A stretch of DNA of 64,000 nt from assembly GCF_014268275.3 (NCBI RefSeq), contig NZ_CP077084.1, forward strand, positions 744,001 through 808,000. The letters run 5' to 3'. The notes under the pieces are model-generated. The model did no database searches. It saw only the letters and a program-made list of their open reading frames with translations, and was not told the DNA's origin. The DNA is from Pseudomonas tritici. Lineage in GTDB: Bacteria > Pseudomonadota > Gammaproteobacteria > Pseudomonadales > Pseudomonadaceae. The first letter of the stretch is position 1; each line of letters begins with the position of its first letter. Shown here one piece after another: positions 35,954-44,389 of this stretch. Made by a program: the position numbers and the translations under genes.

Positions 35954-36670
35954 GTGGGTAATGGAATGTTGCAACGTCTGTTCTGGAAACTGCTTCCCAA
36001 ACCCCAAAGGGTGTTTTTGCTGGGACGTTTGTCAGTGGTGGATCGCCAGGCGGTGAACAAATCGTTGTCTGGGGTGACGGCACTTCCGCCTGCTTTCGAA
36101 CGACACAACTGCGTGTTTATCCATGTGCCCAAATGCGCCGGCAGCAGCGTCTGTTCGGCGTTGCTCGATGGGCGCTGGCCAGGGCATTTGCCGTATTACT
36201 GGTATCAGCAACAGTTCCCCGAACATTGCCAACGCAGTTTCAAATTTGCCTTTGTGCGTGATCCGCTGGAGCGCGCCTACTCGGCCTACACCTACTTGCG
36301 CAGCAACCACATGGGCCCTCGCGACCTGCAGGCACAGGCACTGGTGTGCAGCTACCGCGACTTTGACCAATTCGTCGCCCACTGGTTGTGCCCGGAAAAC
36401 CTGCGCCGCCAGCTGCACTTTGCTCCCCAGACCGACTTCCTGGTCGATCACATCGGGCAAATGGCCATGGATTTCCTGGGTCGCCAAGAGTCCCTGGAGC
36501 AAGACTTCCAGCAGCTGTGCGAGCGCCTCGGCGTAACGTCTTCGCTGCCCCATCTCAATGTTTCACTCGGGCGGCGCAGCGAGCCGGTCAGGGACTTCTG
36601 CACCCTGCGTACGCGGCGCCTGGTCCGGCGTGCCTATCAACGTGACTACGAGGTCCTGGGTTATGAATAG
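35954..36670 (+). CDS. sulfotransferase family 2 protein (PAPS-dependent)
   Basis: The protein of about 238 residues (234 if the ATG at 35966 is used) matches the Sulfotransfer_2 family. FIHVPKCAGSSVCSALL (about 54-70) is the 5'-phosphosulfate loop and FAFVRDPLERAYSAYTYL (about 96-113) is the 3'-phosphate site for PAPS. It would transfer sulfate to a sugar hydroxyl. It overlaps the APS kinase gene by 8 bases, a direct hint of a shared PAPS route. The start is uncertain because neither the GTG (35954) nor the ATG (35966) has a strong ribosome site. The acceptor is unknown, presumably LPS or another surface glycan. Confidence 0.85.
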   Translation: MGNGMLQRLFWKLLPKPQRVFLLGRLSVVDRQAVNKSLSGVTALPPAFERHNCVFIHVPKCAGSSVCSALLDGRWPGHLPYYWYQQQFPEHCQRSFKFAFVRDPLERAYSAYTYLRSNHMGPRDLQAQALVCSYRDFDQFVAHWLCPENLRRQLHFAPQTDFLVDHIGQMAMDFLGRQESLEQDFQQLCERLGVTSSLPHLNVSLGRRSEPVRDFCTLRTRRLVRRAYQRDYEVLGYE

Positions 36671-37271
36671 TCCGTCGCTCTCCCGTGGCTCTGCCTCCAT
36701 TCGCCCCTTTGCCTTGTCGTTGTCGGCCGCCGCGCGCGCCGCGCTCAAGCACCAGCAGCCTTGCTGCCTGTGGCTGACAGGGTTGTCCGGGGCCGGCAAG
36801 TCGACCCTGGCCAATGCCCTGGAAGTGCAGCTCAATGAGCAAGGCCGGCATACCTTTGTGCTCGATGGTGACAACTTGCGCACGGGGTTGTGCAACGACT
36901 TGGGCATGAGCGATGCGGCGCGCAAGGAAAACATCCGGCGCATTGGCGAAGTGGCGCGACTGATGGTTGACGCGGGATTGATCGTAATCGTCTCGGCGAT
37001 TTCTCCGTTCAGCGCCGATCGTGCGACTGCCAAGGCACTGTTCGGCCCGGGGCAGTTTTTCGAGGTCTACATCAGCACGCCGTTTGACGTGTGCGCGCGG
37101 CGCGATCCCAAGGGGTTATACCGTGCGGCGCTGGATGGGCGCATCAAGGCCTTCACCGGGCTGGACAGCCCTTACGAAGCGCCGCTTGCAGCCGACTGCG
37201 AAGTCAACACCGATGAGGTCGAATTGGCCGACGCGGTGGACCATATCCTGGCCGCTTTGTTTAAAAAATGA
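36663..37271 (+). CDS. cysC: adenylylsulfate (APS) kinase CysC
   Basis: The 202-residue enzyme makes PAPS from APS and ATP. Evidence: P-loop GLSGAGKST (about 40-48), VLDGDNLRTGLCNDLGMS (about 63-80), and SAISPF (about 115) with the conserved serine region. Stand-alone and complete. The ATG lies 8 bases inside the sulfotransferase gene, so the two are translationally coupled. Pseudomonads usually carry a second APS kinase fused to CysN for assimilation; this copy looks dedicated to the neighbouring sulfotransferase, which is inference. Confidence 0.92.
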   Translation: MNSPSLSRGSASIRPFALSLSAAARAALKHQQPCCLWLTGLSGAGKSTLANALEVQLNEQGRHTFVLDGDNLRTGLCNDLGMSDAARKENIRRIGEVARLMVDAGLIVIVSAISPFSADRATAKALFGPGQFFEVYISTPFDVCARRDPKGLYRAALDGRIKAFTGLDSPYEAPLAADCEVNTDEVELADAVDHILAALFKK

Positions 37272-37374
37272 GCAGATGTCGCCTGTGATGCCTCCCGGAT
37301 AAAGCTCTCGAACTAGGCGGCGCTCACCCTGTGCTAATATCGCGCCCCTGTTCATTTTGTATGTGGGTTGCTCC

Positions 37375-38799
37375 ATGAAGTTGTCCATGCCGCGATTCGA
37401 TCAAGCCCCTGTCTTGGTGGTCGGCGATGTCATGCTCGACCGTTACTGGCATGGCGGTACCTCACGGATTTCCCCTGAGGCGCCGGTACCGGTAGTCAAG
37501 GTCGAGCAAATCGAAGACCGCCCAGGCGGCGCTGCCAACGTTGCCCTTAATATTGCCGCCCTCGGCGCCCCGGCCTCCCTGGTGGGCGTGACCGGTGACG
37601 ACGAAGCCGCCGACAGCCTGGCCAACAGCCTGCGCGGTGCTGGCGTGCGCGCGCTGTTCCAGCGCATTGCCCATCAGCCGACCATCGTCAAGCTGCGGGT
37701 CATGAGCCGTCACCAGCAATTGCTGCGTATTGATTTCGAAGAACCCTTCGCCACCGACGCCCTGGCCCTCAGTGGCCAGGTTGACGAGCTGCTCGAAGGC
37801 ATCAAGGTGCTGGTGTTGTCGGACTACGGCAAAGGCGCCTTGAAGAACCACCAGGTATTGATCCAGGCCGCCAAGGCCAAAGGCATCCCGGTGCTGGCTG
37901 ATCCCAAGGGCAAGGACTTTTCGATTTATCGTGGAGCCAGCCTGATCACGCCGAATCTCAGCGAGTTCGAAGCCATCGTCGGTGGTTGCGCCGACGAGCA
38001 CGACCTGGTGACCAAGGGCGCAGCGCTGATGGCCGACCTCGACCTGGGCGCCTTGCTGGTGACCCGTGGCGAGCACGGCATGACCTTGCTGCGTCCGGGC
38101 CACCCGGCGATGCACCTGCCGGCGCGAGCGCGTGAAGTGTTCGACGTCACCGGCGCCGGCGACACCGTGATTTCCACCCTGGCCGCCTCGATTGCGGCCG
38201 GTGAAGAGCTACCGCATGCGGTGGCCCTGGCCAACCTGGCCGCGGGCATCGTGGTGGGCAAGTTGGGTACTGCTGCCATCAGCGCACCTGAATTGCGCCG
38301 TGCGATCCAGCGCTCCGAAGGCTCGGAGCGCGGCGTGCTGAGCATCGAGCAATTGCTGCTGGCGATTGACGATGCCCGTGCCCACGGCGAAAGCATTGTG
38401 TTCACCAACGGCTGCTTCGACATCTTGCACGCCGGTCATGTGACGTACCTTGAGCAGGCGAGCGCTCAAGGCGATCGCCTGATCGTTGCGGTCAACGACG
38501 ACGCTTCGGTCAGCCGCCTGAAAGGCCCGGGGCGCCCGATCAACAGTGTCGACCGGCGCATGGCGGTGCTGGCAGGTCTGGGCGCAGTGGACTGGGTGAT
38601 CAGCTTCCCTGAAGCGACCCCGGAAAACCTGCTGGCCCAGGTCAAGCCGGACGTGCTGGTCAAGGGTGGCGACTACTCCGTCGACCAGGTCGTGGGGGCG
38701 GATATCGTCAGCGCCTACGGCGGCACGGTCAAAGTGCTGGGCCTGGTTGAGAACAGCTCGACTACGGCTATCGTCGAGAAGATCCGCAACAATGAGTAA
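37375..38799 (+). CDS. hldE: bifunctional heptose-7-phosphate kinase/heptose-1-phosphate adenylyltransferase HldE
   Basis: The 474-residue protein makes ADP-heptose precursor for WaaC and WaaF. The N-terminal PfkB-type kinase ends with GAGDTVISTL (about 263). The C-terminal nucleotidyltransferase begins with FTNGCFDILHAGHVTYLEQA (about 342-361), containing the HxGH site. I use the ATG at 37375 (MKLSMPRFDQAPVLVVGD), which fits the family length. A TAATAT (37335-37340) may be the -10. Its stop overlaps the next gene by 8 bases. Confidence 0.95.
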   Translation: MKLSMPRFDQAPVLVVGDVMLDRYWHGGTSRISPEAPVPVVKVEQIEDRPGGAANVALNIAALGAPASLVGVTGDDEAADSLANSLRGAGVRALFQRIAHQPTIVKLRVMSRHQQLLRIDFEEPFATDALALSGQVDELLEGIKVLVLSDYGKGALKNHQVLIQAAKAKGIPVLADPKGKDFSIYRGASLITPNLSEFEAIVGGCADEHDLVTKGAALMADLDLGALLVTRGEHGMTLLRPGHPAMHLPARAREVFDVTGAGDTVISTLAASIAAGEELPHAVALANLAAGIVVGKLGTAAISAPELRRAIQRSEGSERGVLSIEQLLLAIDDARAHGESIVFTNGCFDILHAGHVTYLEQASAQGDRLIVAVNDDASVSRLKGPGRPINSVDRRMAVLAGLGAVDWVISFPEATPENLLAQVKPDVLVKGGDYSVDQVVGADIVSAYGGTVKVLGLVENSSTTAIVEKIRNNE

Positions 38800-39718
38800 A
38801 CGGGTACTGATCACCGGTGGTGCAGGCTTTATCGGCTCGCACCTGGTCGATGGGCTGCTCGCTAAAGGCTACAGCGTGCGGGTGCTGGATAACCTCTCCA
38901 CCGGCAAGCGCAGCAACCTGCCGTTGGACGATCCGCGCGTCGAACTGCTGGAAGGTAATGTGGCCGATGCCGAGCTGGTGGCGCGTGCCGCTGTCGGCGC
39001 GGCAGCGGTGGTGCACCTGGCGGCGGTGGCCTCGGTGCAGGCATCGGTGGATGATCCGGTCAGCACGCACCAGAGCAACTTTGTCGGCACCTTGAATGTC
39101 TGCGAAGCCATGCGCAAGGTTGGCGTCAAGCGTGTGGTGTATGCCTCCAGCGCTGCCGTCTATGGCAACAATGGCGAGGGTGCTTCGATTGATGAAGAAA
39201 CCACCAAGGCGCCGTTGACGCCTTATGCGTCCGACAAATTGGCCGGTGAGTATTACTTCGACTTCTACCGCCGCCAGCATGGCCTGGAGCCGGTGATTTT
39301 CCGCTTCTTCAATATCTTCGGGCCGCGCCAGGATCCGTCATCGCCGTATTCGGGCGTGATCAGTATCTTCAGCGAGCGCGTACAGCAAGGCGTGCCGATT
39401 GCCGTGTTTGGCGATGGCGAGCAAACCCGTGACTTCATGTACGTGGAAGACCTGGTGGACGTATTGGTCCAGGCCGTAGAAGCGCCCGCCGCACCTTTGG
39501 GCGCAATCAACGTGGGTTGGAACCGCACCACCACCCTCAGGCAAGTGCTGCAAGCCCTGGAAGAAATAGTCGGCAAGTTGCCAACAGTGACTTACGGGCC
39601 GGCGCGTTCCGGGGATATCCGGCATTCGCGGGCGAACAACCAGCGGTTGTTAGCGAGCTTCACACTGCCGGAGCCTACCCCGTTGAAGGCTGGCCTGGAG
39701 CGCTTGCTCAAAGGCTGA
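38792..39718 (+). CDS. NAD-dependent sugar-nucleotide epimerase (GalE/WbpP-like SDR)
   Basis: The 308-residue extended SDR has GGAGFIGSH for NAD (about 9-17), the catalytic YASDK (Tyr-x3-Lys, about 148) with serine in YASSAAVYG, and RFFNIFGPRQDPSSPYSG near 177-194 as in UDP-hexose 4-epimerases. It starts 8 bases inside hldE, so it is coupled to heptose synthesis. A likely role is supplying an epimerised sugar (for example UDP-GalNAc) for the outer core. Substrate choice is not certain from sequence. Confidence 0.82.
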   Translation: MSKRVLITGGAGFIGSHLVDGLLAKGYSVRVLDNLSTGKRSNLPLDDPRVELLEGNVADAELVARAAVGAAAVVHLAAVASVQASVDDPVSTHQSNFVGTLNVCEAMRKVGVKRVVYASSAAVYGNNGEGASIDEETTKAPLTPYASDKLAGEYYFDFYRRQHGLEPVIFRFFNIFGPRQDPSSPYSGVISIFSERVQQGVPIAVFGDGEQTRDFMYVEDLVDVLVQAVEAPAAPLGAINVGWNRTTTLRQVLQALEEIVGKLPTVTYGPARSGDIRHSRANNQRLLASFTLPEPTPLKAGLERLLKG

Positions 39719-39774
39719 ACGCAATCAATTGTGGGAGCTGGATTGGATATCCATGCAATTTTCAAAGTGAAAGT

Positions 39775-39867
39775 GCGTAGCAGCTGTCGAGCCCTGGCGA
39801 GGCTGCGTTTGCGGCCTGTCTGACACACCGCTGACGCAGCCTCGCCAGGGCTCGACAGCTGCTACGC
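39775..39867. repeat. 34-bp perfect inverted repeat, second REP-like class
   Basis: The arms 39775-39808 and 39834-39867 are exact reverse complements (34 of 34), with a 25-base loop. The arm core is GTAGCAGCTGTCGAGCCC. It lies between convergent genes, where it could end both transcripts. A degenerate relative (GCTGTCGAGCTTCAGTGAGG) is at about 42979-43007. Confidence 0.85.
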
Positions 39868-39931
39868 AGGCTCAAGATGTGTAGCTATCAATACTCATCA
39901 CAGGTCTGCCAGCTCCCACATTGGGTTCGCG

Positions 39932-40891
39932 TTAAGCCTTGGCTTTTTTCTTCGGCACGATTTTGCGCAGCACCCGCTTTGCCAGGCGCTTCAATTTCGA
40001 TTCTTTCTCCGGCACCGCGAGCCCTTGCTGGCGCAGCCAATCCTTCCAGCGAATCCGCTCCTCACGCACCACCCAGCCTTCCTGCTGGGCGAAGCTTTCT
40101 GCGAGGTACAAACCCCGCGTGCTCGCTGGATACAGCTGGTCCTTCTTGACGGTGTACAGCTCGGCCAGGGGTTGGCCGTCTTTGAGGGGCATCAGGTACA
40201 GGTCTGGCCGCTGGCGGTCCAGGCGCGCGACCAGTTGATCACCTTCCAGGCGCTCGTCCACATGGAACAGGCTCAGGGATTTGGCTTCCTTGGGCACTTC
40301 CAGGCGCAGGTCGTAAATCAATTGCAGCGATGCGGTGGGCAAGTGCACGTAGGCGCGCGGGCGCTCGATCAACTGGGTTGTGGCACAACGCACCGGGCGG
40401 GCAGCACCGGACAAGGGGCTCAGGCGAAACGGCAGCGCTTCGCGGTAATGCAGCGCGGCGGAGTAGGGCGCCGGCAGCCAGGTGTCATTGAAGCGCCCGC
40501 TGAGCCAACCCTCCGGCGTCTCCAGCAGGCACTCTTCAGCAATTTCCTGGATGGCAGTGTGCAGCGGCAGGTTCAGTTCATGGGCGGGCACGTAGCCGGA
40601 AATCAGCTTGAGCACCACATCGCCACGGTCCTGCCGGCGTTGGCGTACCAGCACCCAGTAATCGCGGTTCTGCCAATGCAGGGTCAGGCGTACCGAAACC
40701 CCCAGGTTGGCCAGTTCCAGGGCGAAGCGCTCGGGGTCTGCCACCTCCACCGGCTTGCGCCGCTGCAGGGTCTGGGCAAAGTTGAGCGGCATGCCGACGC
40801 TCTGGTAGCTCAGGCCTTCGGGGGTGGCTTCGACGTGCAGCGGCAGTGTTTTGAAGTTGCTGGGGTTTTTTCTTATGAGCGTACGCGGCAT
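39932..40891 (-). CDS. uncharacterised protein with a degenerate Nudix-like box
   Basis: This 319-residue protein is not one I can name. Around residues 115-145, GYVPAHE and QEIAEECLLE resemble the Nudix box GX5EX7REUXEEXGU, but with two extra residues, Gln for Arg and no final Gly, so catalysis is uncertain. The last 20 residues are strongly basic (KRLAKRVLRKIVPKKKAKA). The ATG at 40891 has GAAGGAG directly upstream; the longer frame to 40933 does not. It lies at the end of the minus-strand run after the reductase genes. Confidence 0.7.
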   Translation of the reverse strand: MPRTLIRKNPSNFKTLPLHVEATPEGLSYQSVGMPLNFAQTLQRRKPVEVADPERFALELANLGVSVRLTLHWQNRDYWVLVRQRRQDRGDVVLKLISGYVPAHELNLPLHTAIQEIAEECLLETPEGWLSGRFNDTWLPAPYSAALHYREALPFRLSPLSGAARPVRCATTQLIERPRAYVHLPTASLQLIYDLRLEVPKEAKSLSLFHVDERLEGDQLVARLDRQRPDLYLMPLKDGQPLAELYTVKKDQLYPASTRGLYLAESFAQQEGWVVREERIRWKDWLRQQGLAVPEKESKLKRLAKRVLRKIVPKKKAKA

Positions 40892-40932
40892 GTCGGCTCC
40901 TTCTTGCGACGGGGTCGGCCGCGTCGGCGGCA

Positions 40933-41745
40933 TCAGAGTTGACGAATGACTTGGGCAGCGGTCGCCACGTTATGGGCCAAGTGCAGCGGATTAATGGTCC
41001 CGACAATAGCACTGGCGACGCCGGTTTGCGCAAACAACAATGTGAAACTGGCGCGAATTGGATCCACTCCTGGCGCAAGGCATACGTGGCCGCTGGCCAG
41101 GGCCTTTTTCACCAATATGCCCTTGCCGTGTGCCGCCGCATACTCAATGACGGCTTTCTCGGCCTGTTCGTTCAAATTGTAGGTGACCATCGCGCAATCG
41201 CCCTGTTCCAGAGCCTTTACACCGCCTTCGACGGTTTTGCCGGAAAACCCGAAGCCGCGAATCTTGCCTTCCTTTTTCAGCTCGGCCAGGGTCTGGTAGA
41301 CCTCACAGTCGTTGAGGATATGCAGGTCATTACCGTCGGAATGCACGAGTACCAAGTCGATAAAATCAGTTTCAAGTCGTTTCAGGCTGCGCTCGATTGA
41401 CATCCGCGTATGAGCCGCGCTGAAGTCGTGGCTGGACGCGCCATTCTCGAATTCTTCACCGACCTTGCTGACAATCACCCAGTCCTTGCGCTGATCCCGC
41501 AGCAGCGGCCCCAGGCGTTCTTCACTCATGCCATAAGCCGGTGCGGTATCGATCAGGTTGATGCCCAGTTCACGGGCCTGACGCAACAGCATACGGGCCT
41601 CGTCGTCACCGGGAATCTGGAAACCGCTGGGGTATTTCACCCCTTGATCGCGACCCAGCTTGACGGTGCCCAGGCCCAGCGGCGAGACCAGCAGGCCGGT
41701 GCTGCCCAAGGGGCGATGCAGGTCATGCAGGGTTGGCAGGCTCAT
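40933..41745 (-). CDS. aldo/keto reductase
   Basis: The 270-residue NAD(P)H-dependent reductase has the usual tetrad: Asp in LIDTAPAYG (with Tyr, about 61-69), Lys in VIVSKVG and His in LVLVHSDG. It resembles PA4992. Its ATG overlaps the stop of the FAD oxidoreductase (4 bases), suggesting the two act on related substrates. The substrate is unknown. Confidence 0.88.
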   Translation of the reverse strand: MSLPTLHDLHRPLGSTGLLVSPLGLGTVKLGRDQGVKYPSGFQIPGDDEARMLLRQARELGINLIDTAPAYGMSEERLGPLLRDQRKDWVIVSKVGEEFENGASSHDFSAAHTRMSIERSLKRLETDFIDLVLVHSDGNDLHILNDCEVYQTLAELKKEGKIRGFGFSGKTVEGGVKALEQGDCAMVTYNLNEQAEKAVIEYAAAHGKGILVKKALASGHVCLAPGVDPIRASFTLLFAQTGVASAIVGTINPLHLAHNVATAAQVIRQL

Positions 41746-42917
41746 GGCAACAGTTGCTCCCAGGCAGGTACACCGATGGCGGGTTTGGGCAGGACGGGCA
41801 GTGGCTCGCTGGCGCTTGGGCGGATGCCATCACGCTCCAGGCTGTCGATCACCCGATCAGCGAAGTCAGGCGCCAACGCCAGCTTGGTCGGCCAGCCCAC
41901 TAACAGGCGGCCTTGCTCGGCGATGAAGGCGTTGTCGGGGCGGGATAAGCCTGATTGCAATGGTTCGGCACGGTCGACGCGCAGGGTGGCCCATTGGGTC
42001 TGGCTCATGTCGATCCAAGGCAACAGCTGGGCAAGCTCTTTCTGCGCGGTGGCGATCTGTTCTTGCGGGGTGCGCGCCACGCCATCGGCTTCGGCAATGT
42101 CGCCGCCCATGTACCATACCCAATTGCCATCGGCCGCCGGGTGAGTGGTGACGGTGATGCGCGGCTTGGTCCCGCCGCCCAGGCAGTGGGCGTACAACGG
42201 CTTCAGGCCGGGCCCTTTGGCGATGATCATGTGCAATGGACGCTTTTGCATGGCTGGCTGGCTGAGGCCCAGCGCGGTCAGCAAATCTGCCGTGCCGGCG
42301 CCGGCGCTCAACACGATGCGCTGAGCGCGAATCGCGCGACCGTCGACCTTCAAACCCACCAGCGCGTCGCCTTCCAGCAACGGTTCAATCTGTTGCCCGG
42401 CGAGCAACCCGTCGCCGGCCAGTTGTGCCAGGCGTTCGATCAGGCTCGGTACATCCACTACCAGTTCGGCCAAGCGATAGACCTTGCCTTTGAAACGGCG
42501 GTCTTGCAGGGCGGGTGGCAGGTCATTGCCCTTGACCTGGTCGACGCGGCCGCGCACGGCCTTGCTGGCGAAGAAACTGGTGAGGTTGCCAGCGAGCGTG
42601 CCGGGGGACCACAGGTAATGGGCCTCGGACAGCAAGCGTACGCCGGACAAATCCAGCTCACCGTTACCTGCCAGCGCTTCACGCCAGCGGCGCGGCATAT
42701 CGGCAATCGCTTCGGAAGCGCCGGTAAGGGCACCGTGCAGGGCGTATTTCGCACCGCCGTGAATGATCCCCTGGGACTTCACGCTTTGCCCGCCACCCAG
42801 GGTGGCGCTTTCCACGACCACCGTGGAAAAGCCCTGGCGGCGCAGGCGCGCATTCAGCCAGAGGCCGGCAACCCCGGCGCCGACAATCAGAACGTCGGTG
42901 GAAATAACGGATGGCAT
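41742..42917 (-). CDS. FAD-dependent oxidoreductase (DAO family)
   Basis: The 391-residue protein begins with a dinucleotide-binding motif (DVLIVGAGVAGLWLNARL, about 8-25) and has SVKSQGIIHGGAKYALHG typical of the glycerol-3-phosphate dehydrogenase/amino-acid oxidase (DAO) fold, plus a C-terminal LLVGWPTKLALAPD. It corresponds to PA4991. I chose the ATG at 42917, with AGAGGT upstream, over a frame starting at 42947. It is coupled to the aldo/keto reductase. Substrate unknown. Confidence 0.85.
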   Translation of the reverse strand: MPSVISTDVLIVGAGVAGLWLNARLRRQGFSTVVVESATLGGGQSVKSQGIIHGGAKYALHGALTGASEAIADMPRRWREALAGNGELDLSGVRLLSEAHYLWSPGTLAGNLTSFFASKAVRGRVDQVKGNDLPPALQDRRFKGKVYRLAELVVDVPSLIERLAQLAGDGLLAGQQIEPLLEGDALVGLKVDGRAIRAQRIVLSAGAGTADLLTALGLSQPAMQKRPLHMIIAKGPGLKPLYAHCLGGGTKPRITVTTHPAADGNWVWYMGGDIAEADGVARTPQEQIATAQKELAQLLPWIDMSQTQWATLRVDRAEPLQSGLSRPDNAFIAEQGRLLVGWPTKLALAPDFADRVIDSLERDGIRPSASEPLPVLPKPAIGVPAWEQLLP

Positions 42918-43037
42918 GGGCGACCTCTCTTCAAAACAAGGCGCCAAGTATACATTCTCAAGGCATGCGCACCGTAGGCGCTGTCGAGCTTCAGTGAGGC
43001 TGCGAATTCTGGATTCAGTTAAGTTTCAAGTGAACAA

Positions 43038-43373
43038 TCAGTGCCCGGCGGTTTTCGAGAACAATTGAATGACCACCACGCCCAGTACAATCAGGCCCAT
43101 TCCCAGCATCGCCGGGATATCCAGCTTTTGCCCATAAATAAACAGCGCCGCGATGCTCACCATCACAATGCCCATCCCGGCCCACACCGCGTAGGCCACG
43201 CCGACCGGTACCGTGCGCACCACCAACGTCAGCATCCAGAACGCCACGCCGTAACCGACGATCACCAGCAGCAGGGGAATTGGCGTGCTCCAGCCCTTGA
43301 TGGCCTTCATCGAAACGGTGGCGATCACTTCCGAGCAGATGGCAATGGCCAAGTAGTAGTAGGCGGCGTTCAT
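43038..43373 (-). CDS. emrE: small multidrug resistance efflux protein EmrE
   Basis: The 111-residue four-helix protein exports cationic compounds by proton exchange. The essential glutamate is in CSEV (residue 15) and VAYAVWAGMGIV in helix 3 is the drug-exporter form rather than the guanidinium (Gdx) form. It matches PA4990. It is divergent from a LysR regulator gene, with 102 bases between them, so local regulation is plausible. The closest paralogues of other function are the Gdx/SugE type. Confidence 0.9.
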   Translation of the reverse strand: MNAAYYYLAIAICSEVIATVSMKAIKGWSTPIPLLLVIVGYGVAFWMLTLVVRTVPVGVAYAVWAGMGIVMVSIAALFIYGQKLDIPAMLGMGLIVLGVVVIQLFSKTAGH

Positions 43374-43396
43374 GGGTCAATCCTCGGGGTAAAGCA

Positions 43397-43441
43397 ATCA
43401 GATAAGGCTGGCATTTTAGAGTTTTATCAGATGGGGTAAAG
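43397..43441. promoter_or_regulatory. repeated motifs in the emrE/LysR divergent region
   Basis: ATCAGAT occurs at 43397-43403 and 43426-43432, and GGGGTAAAG at 43386-43394 and 43433-43441. Repeats of this kind in a 102-base divergent gap could bind the LysR protein, but no clean T-N11-A palindrome is seen. Confidence 0.3.
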
Positions 43442-43475
43442 TCATTACCTATCCGAATTAGAGATGGGTTGAGCC

Positions 43476-44366
43476 ATGAGCGTGCAGTGGGATCTGGAGC
43501 AGATGCGCCTATTTGTCAGCGTCGCCGAGCAGCGTTCGTTTTCGGCGGTGGCGCGTGAGCAGCGCAAGGCCCAATCGGCCGTCAGCAATGCGATTGCCAT
43601 GCTGGAGGCGGACCTGGGCGTCAGCCTGTTCGAGCGCAGCAGTGGCCGCCAACCGCGGCTGACTGAAGCCGGCAGCGTGTTGCTGGAAGAAGCACGCGAA
43701 GTGCTGCGCCAATGCGAGCGGCTCAATGGCCGGGCGCTGTCATTGACGCGCGGCGAGGAGGCTTGCCTGCGCCTGGCTCAGGATGAAGCCATGTTGTTCC
43801 AGCCTGTCCTTGATAGCCTTGAGGCGCTGGCGGGGCAGTACCCGCTGCTGGAAGTGCAACTGTCCAGCGCCGCCCAGGGTGATGTCGCGCGCAAGTTGGT
43901 GGAGCGCAAGGCGGACCTGGGCCTGTTGTTCTATCACGACCAGATCCCCGAAGCACTCGAGCGGCGAGTAGTCGGCAGTGTGGAGATGGTCACGGTATGC
44001 GGTGTCAATCACCCGCTGGCCAAGGAAAAGTACGTGGATTGCCAGCGCCTGGCGCAATTTCGCCAACTGCTGATGTCGACCCAGACCAGCGTTTACCCCG
44101 GCAGTGAAGCCGCCAGCCCGCTGGTGTGGCGCGCCGACAGTTTCTACGTGCTGGCCGAATGGCTGATGAGTGGCCTGGGCTGGGCCTGGCTGCCCCGGCA
44201 TATCGTGCAGTACCCGACTTATCAGCAACAAATGGTCGAATTGGACAGCGAATGGACGCCGCCAGCCCTGGTGGTGGAATTGGTGTGGCGCCGCGACGAG
44301 CACTTGGGGCCCGCCGCGCGCTTCCTGGCCAAACGTTTTGCTGAGTGCTTGCAGGCGATCGACTGA
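43476..44366 (+). CDS. LysR-family transcriptional regulator
   Basis: The 296-residue regulator has an N-terminal winged helix (LFVSVAEQRSFSAVAREQRKA region, about 10-60; FERSSGRQPRLTEAG) and a C-terminal effector-binding domain (about 90-290). It matches PA4989. Divergent orientation to emrE suggests control of that gene, though it could act elsewhere. Start: ATG at 43476 behind GAGATGGG. The effector is unknown. Confidence 0.88.
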   Translation: MSVQWDLEQMRLFVSVAEQRSFSAVAREQRKAQSAVSNAIAMLEADLGVSLFERSSGRQPRLTEAGSVLLEEAREVLRQCERLNGRALSLTRGEEACLRLAQDEAMLFQPVLDSLEALAGQYPLLEVQLSSAAQGDVARKLVERKADLGLLFYHDQIPEALERRVVGSVEMVTVCGVNHPLAKEKYVDCQRLAQFRQLLMSTQTSVYPGSEAASPLVWRADSFYVLAEWLMSGLGWAWLPRHIVQYPTYQQQMVELDSEWTPPALVVELVWRRDEHLGPAARFLAKRFAECLQAID

Positions 44367-44389
44367 AAAAGCCGATAAACTCCGGCGCC

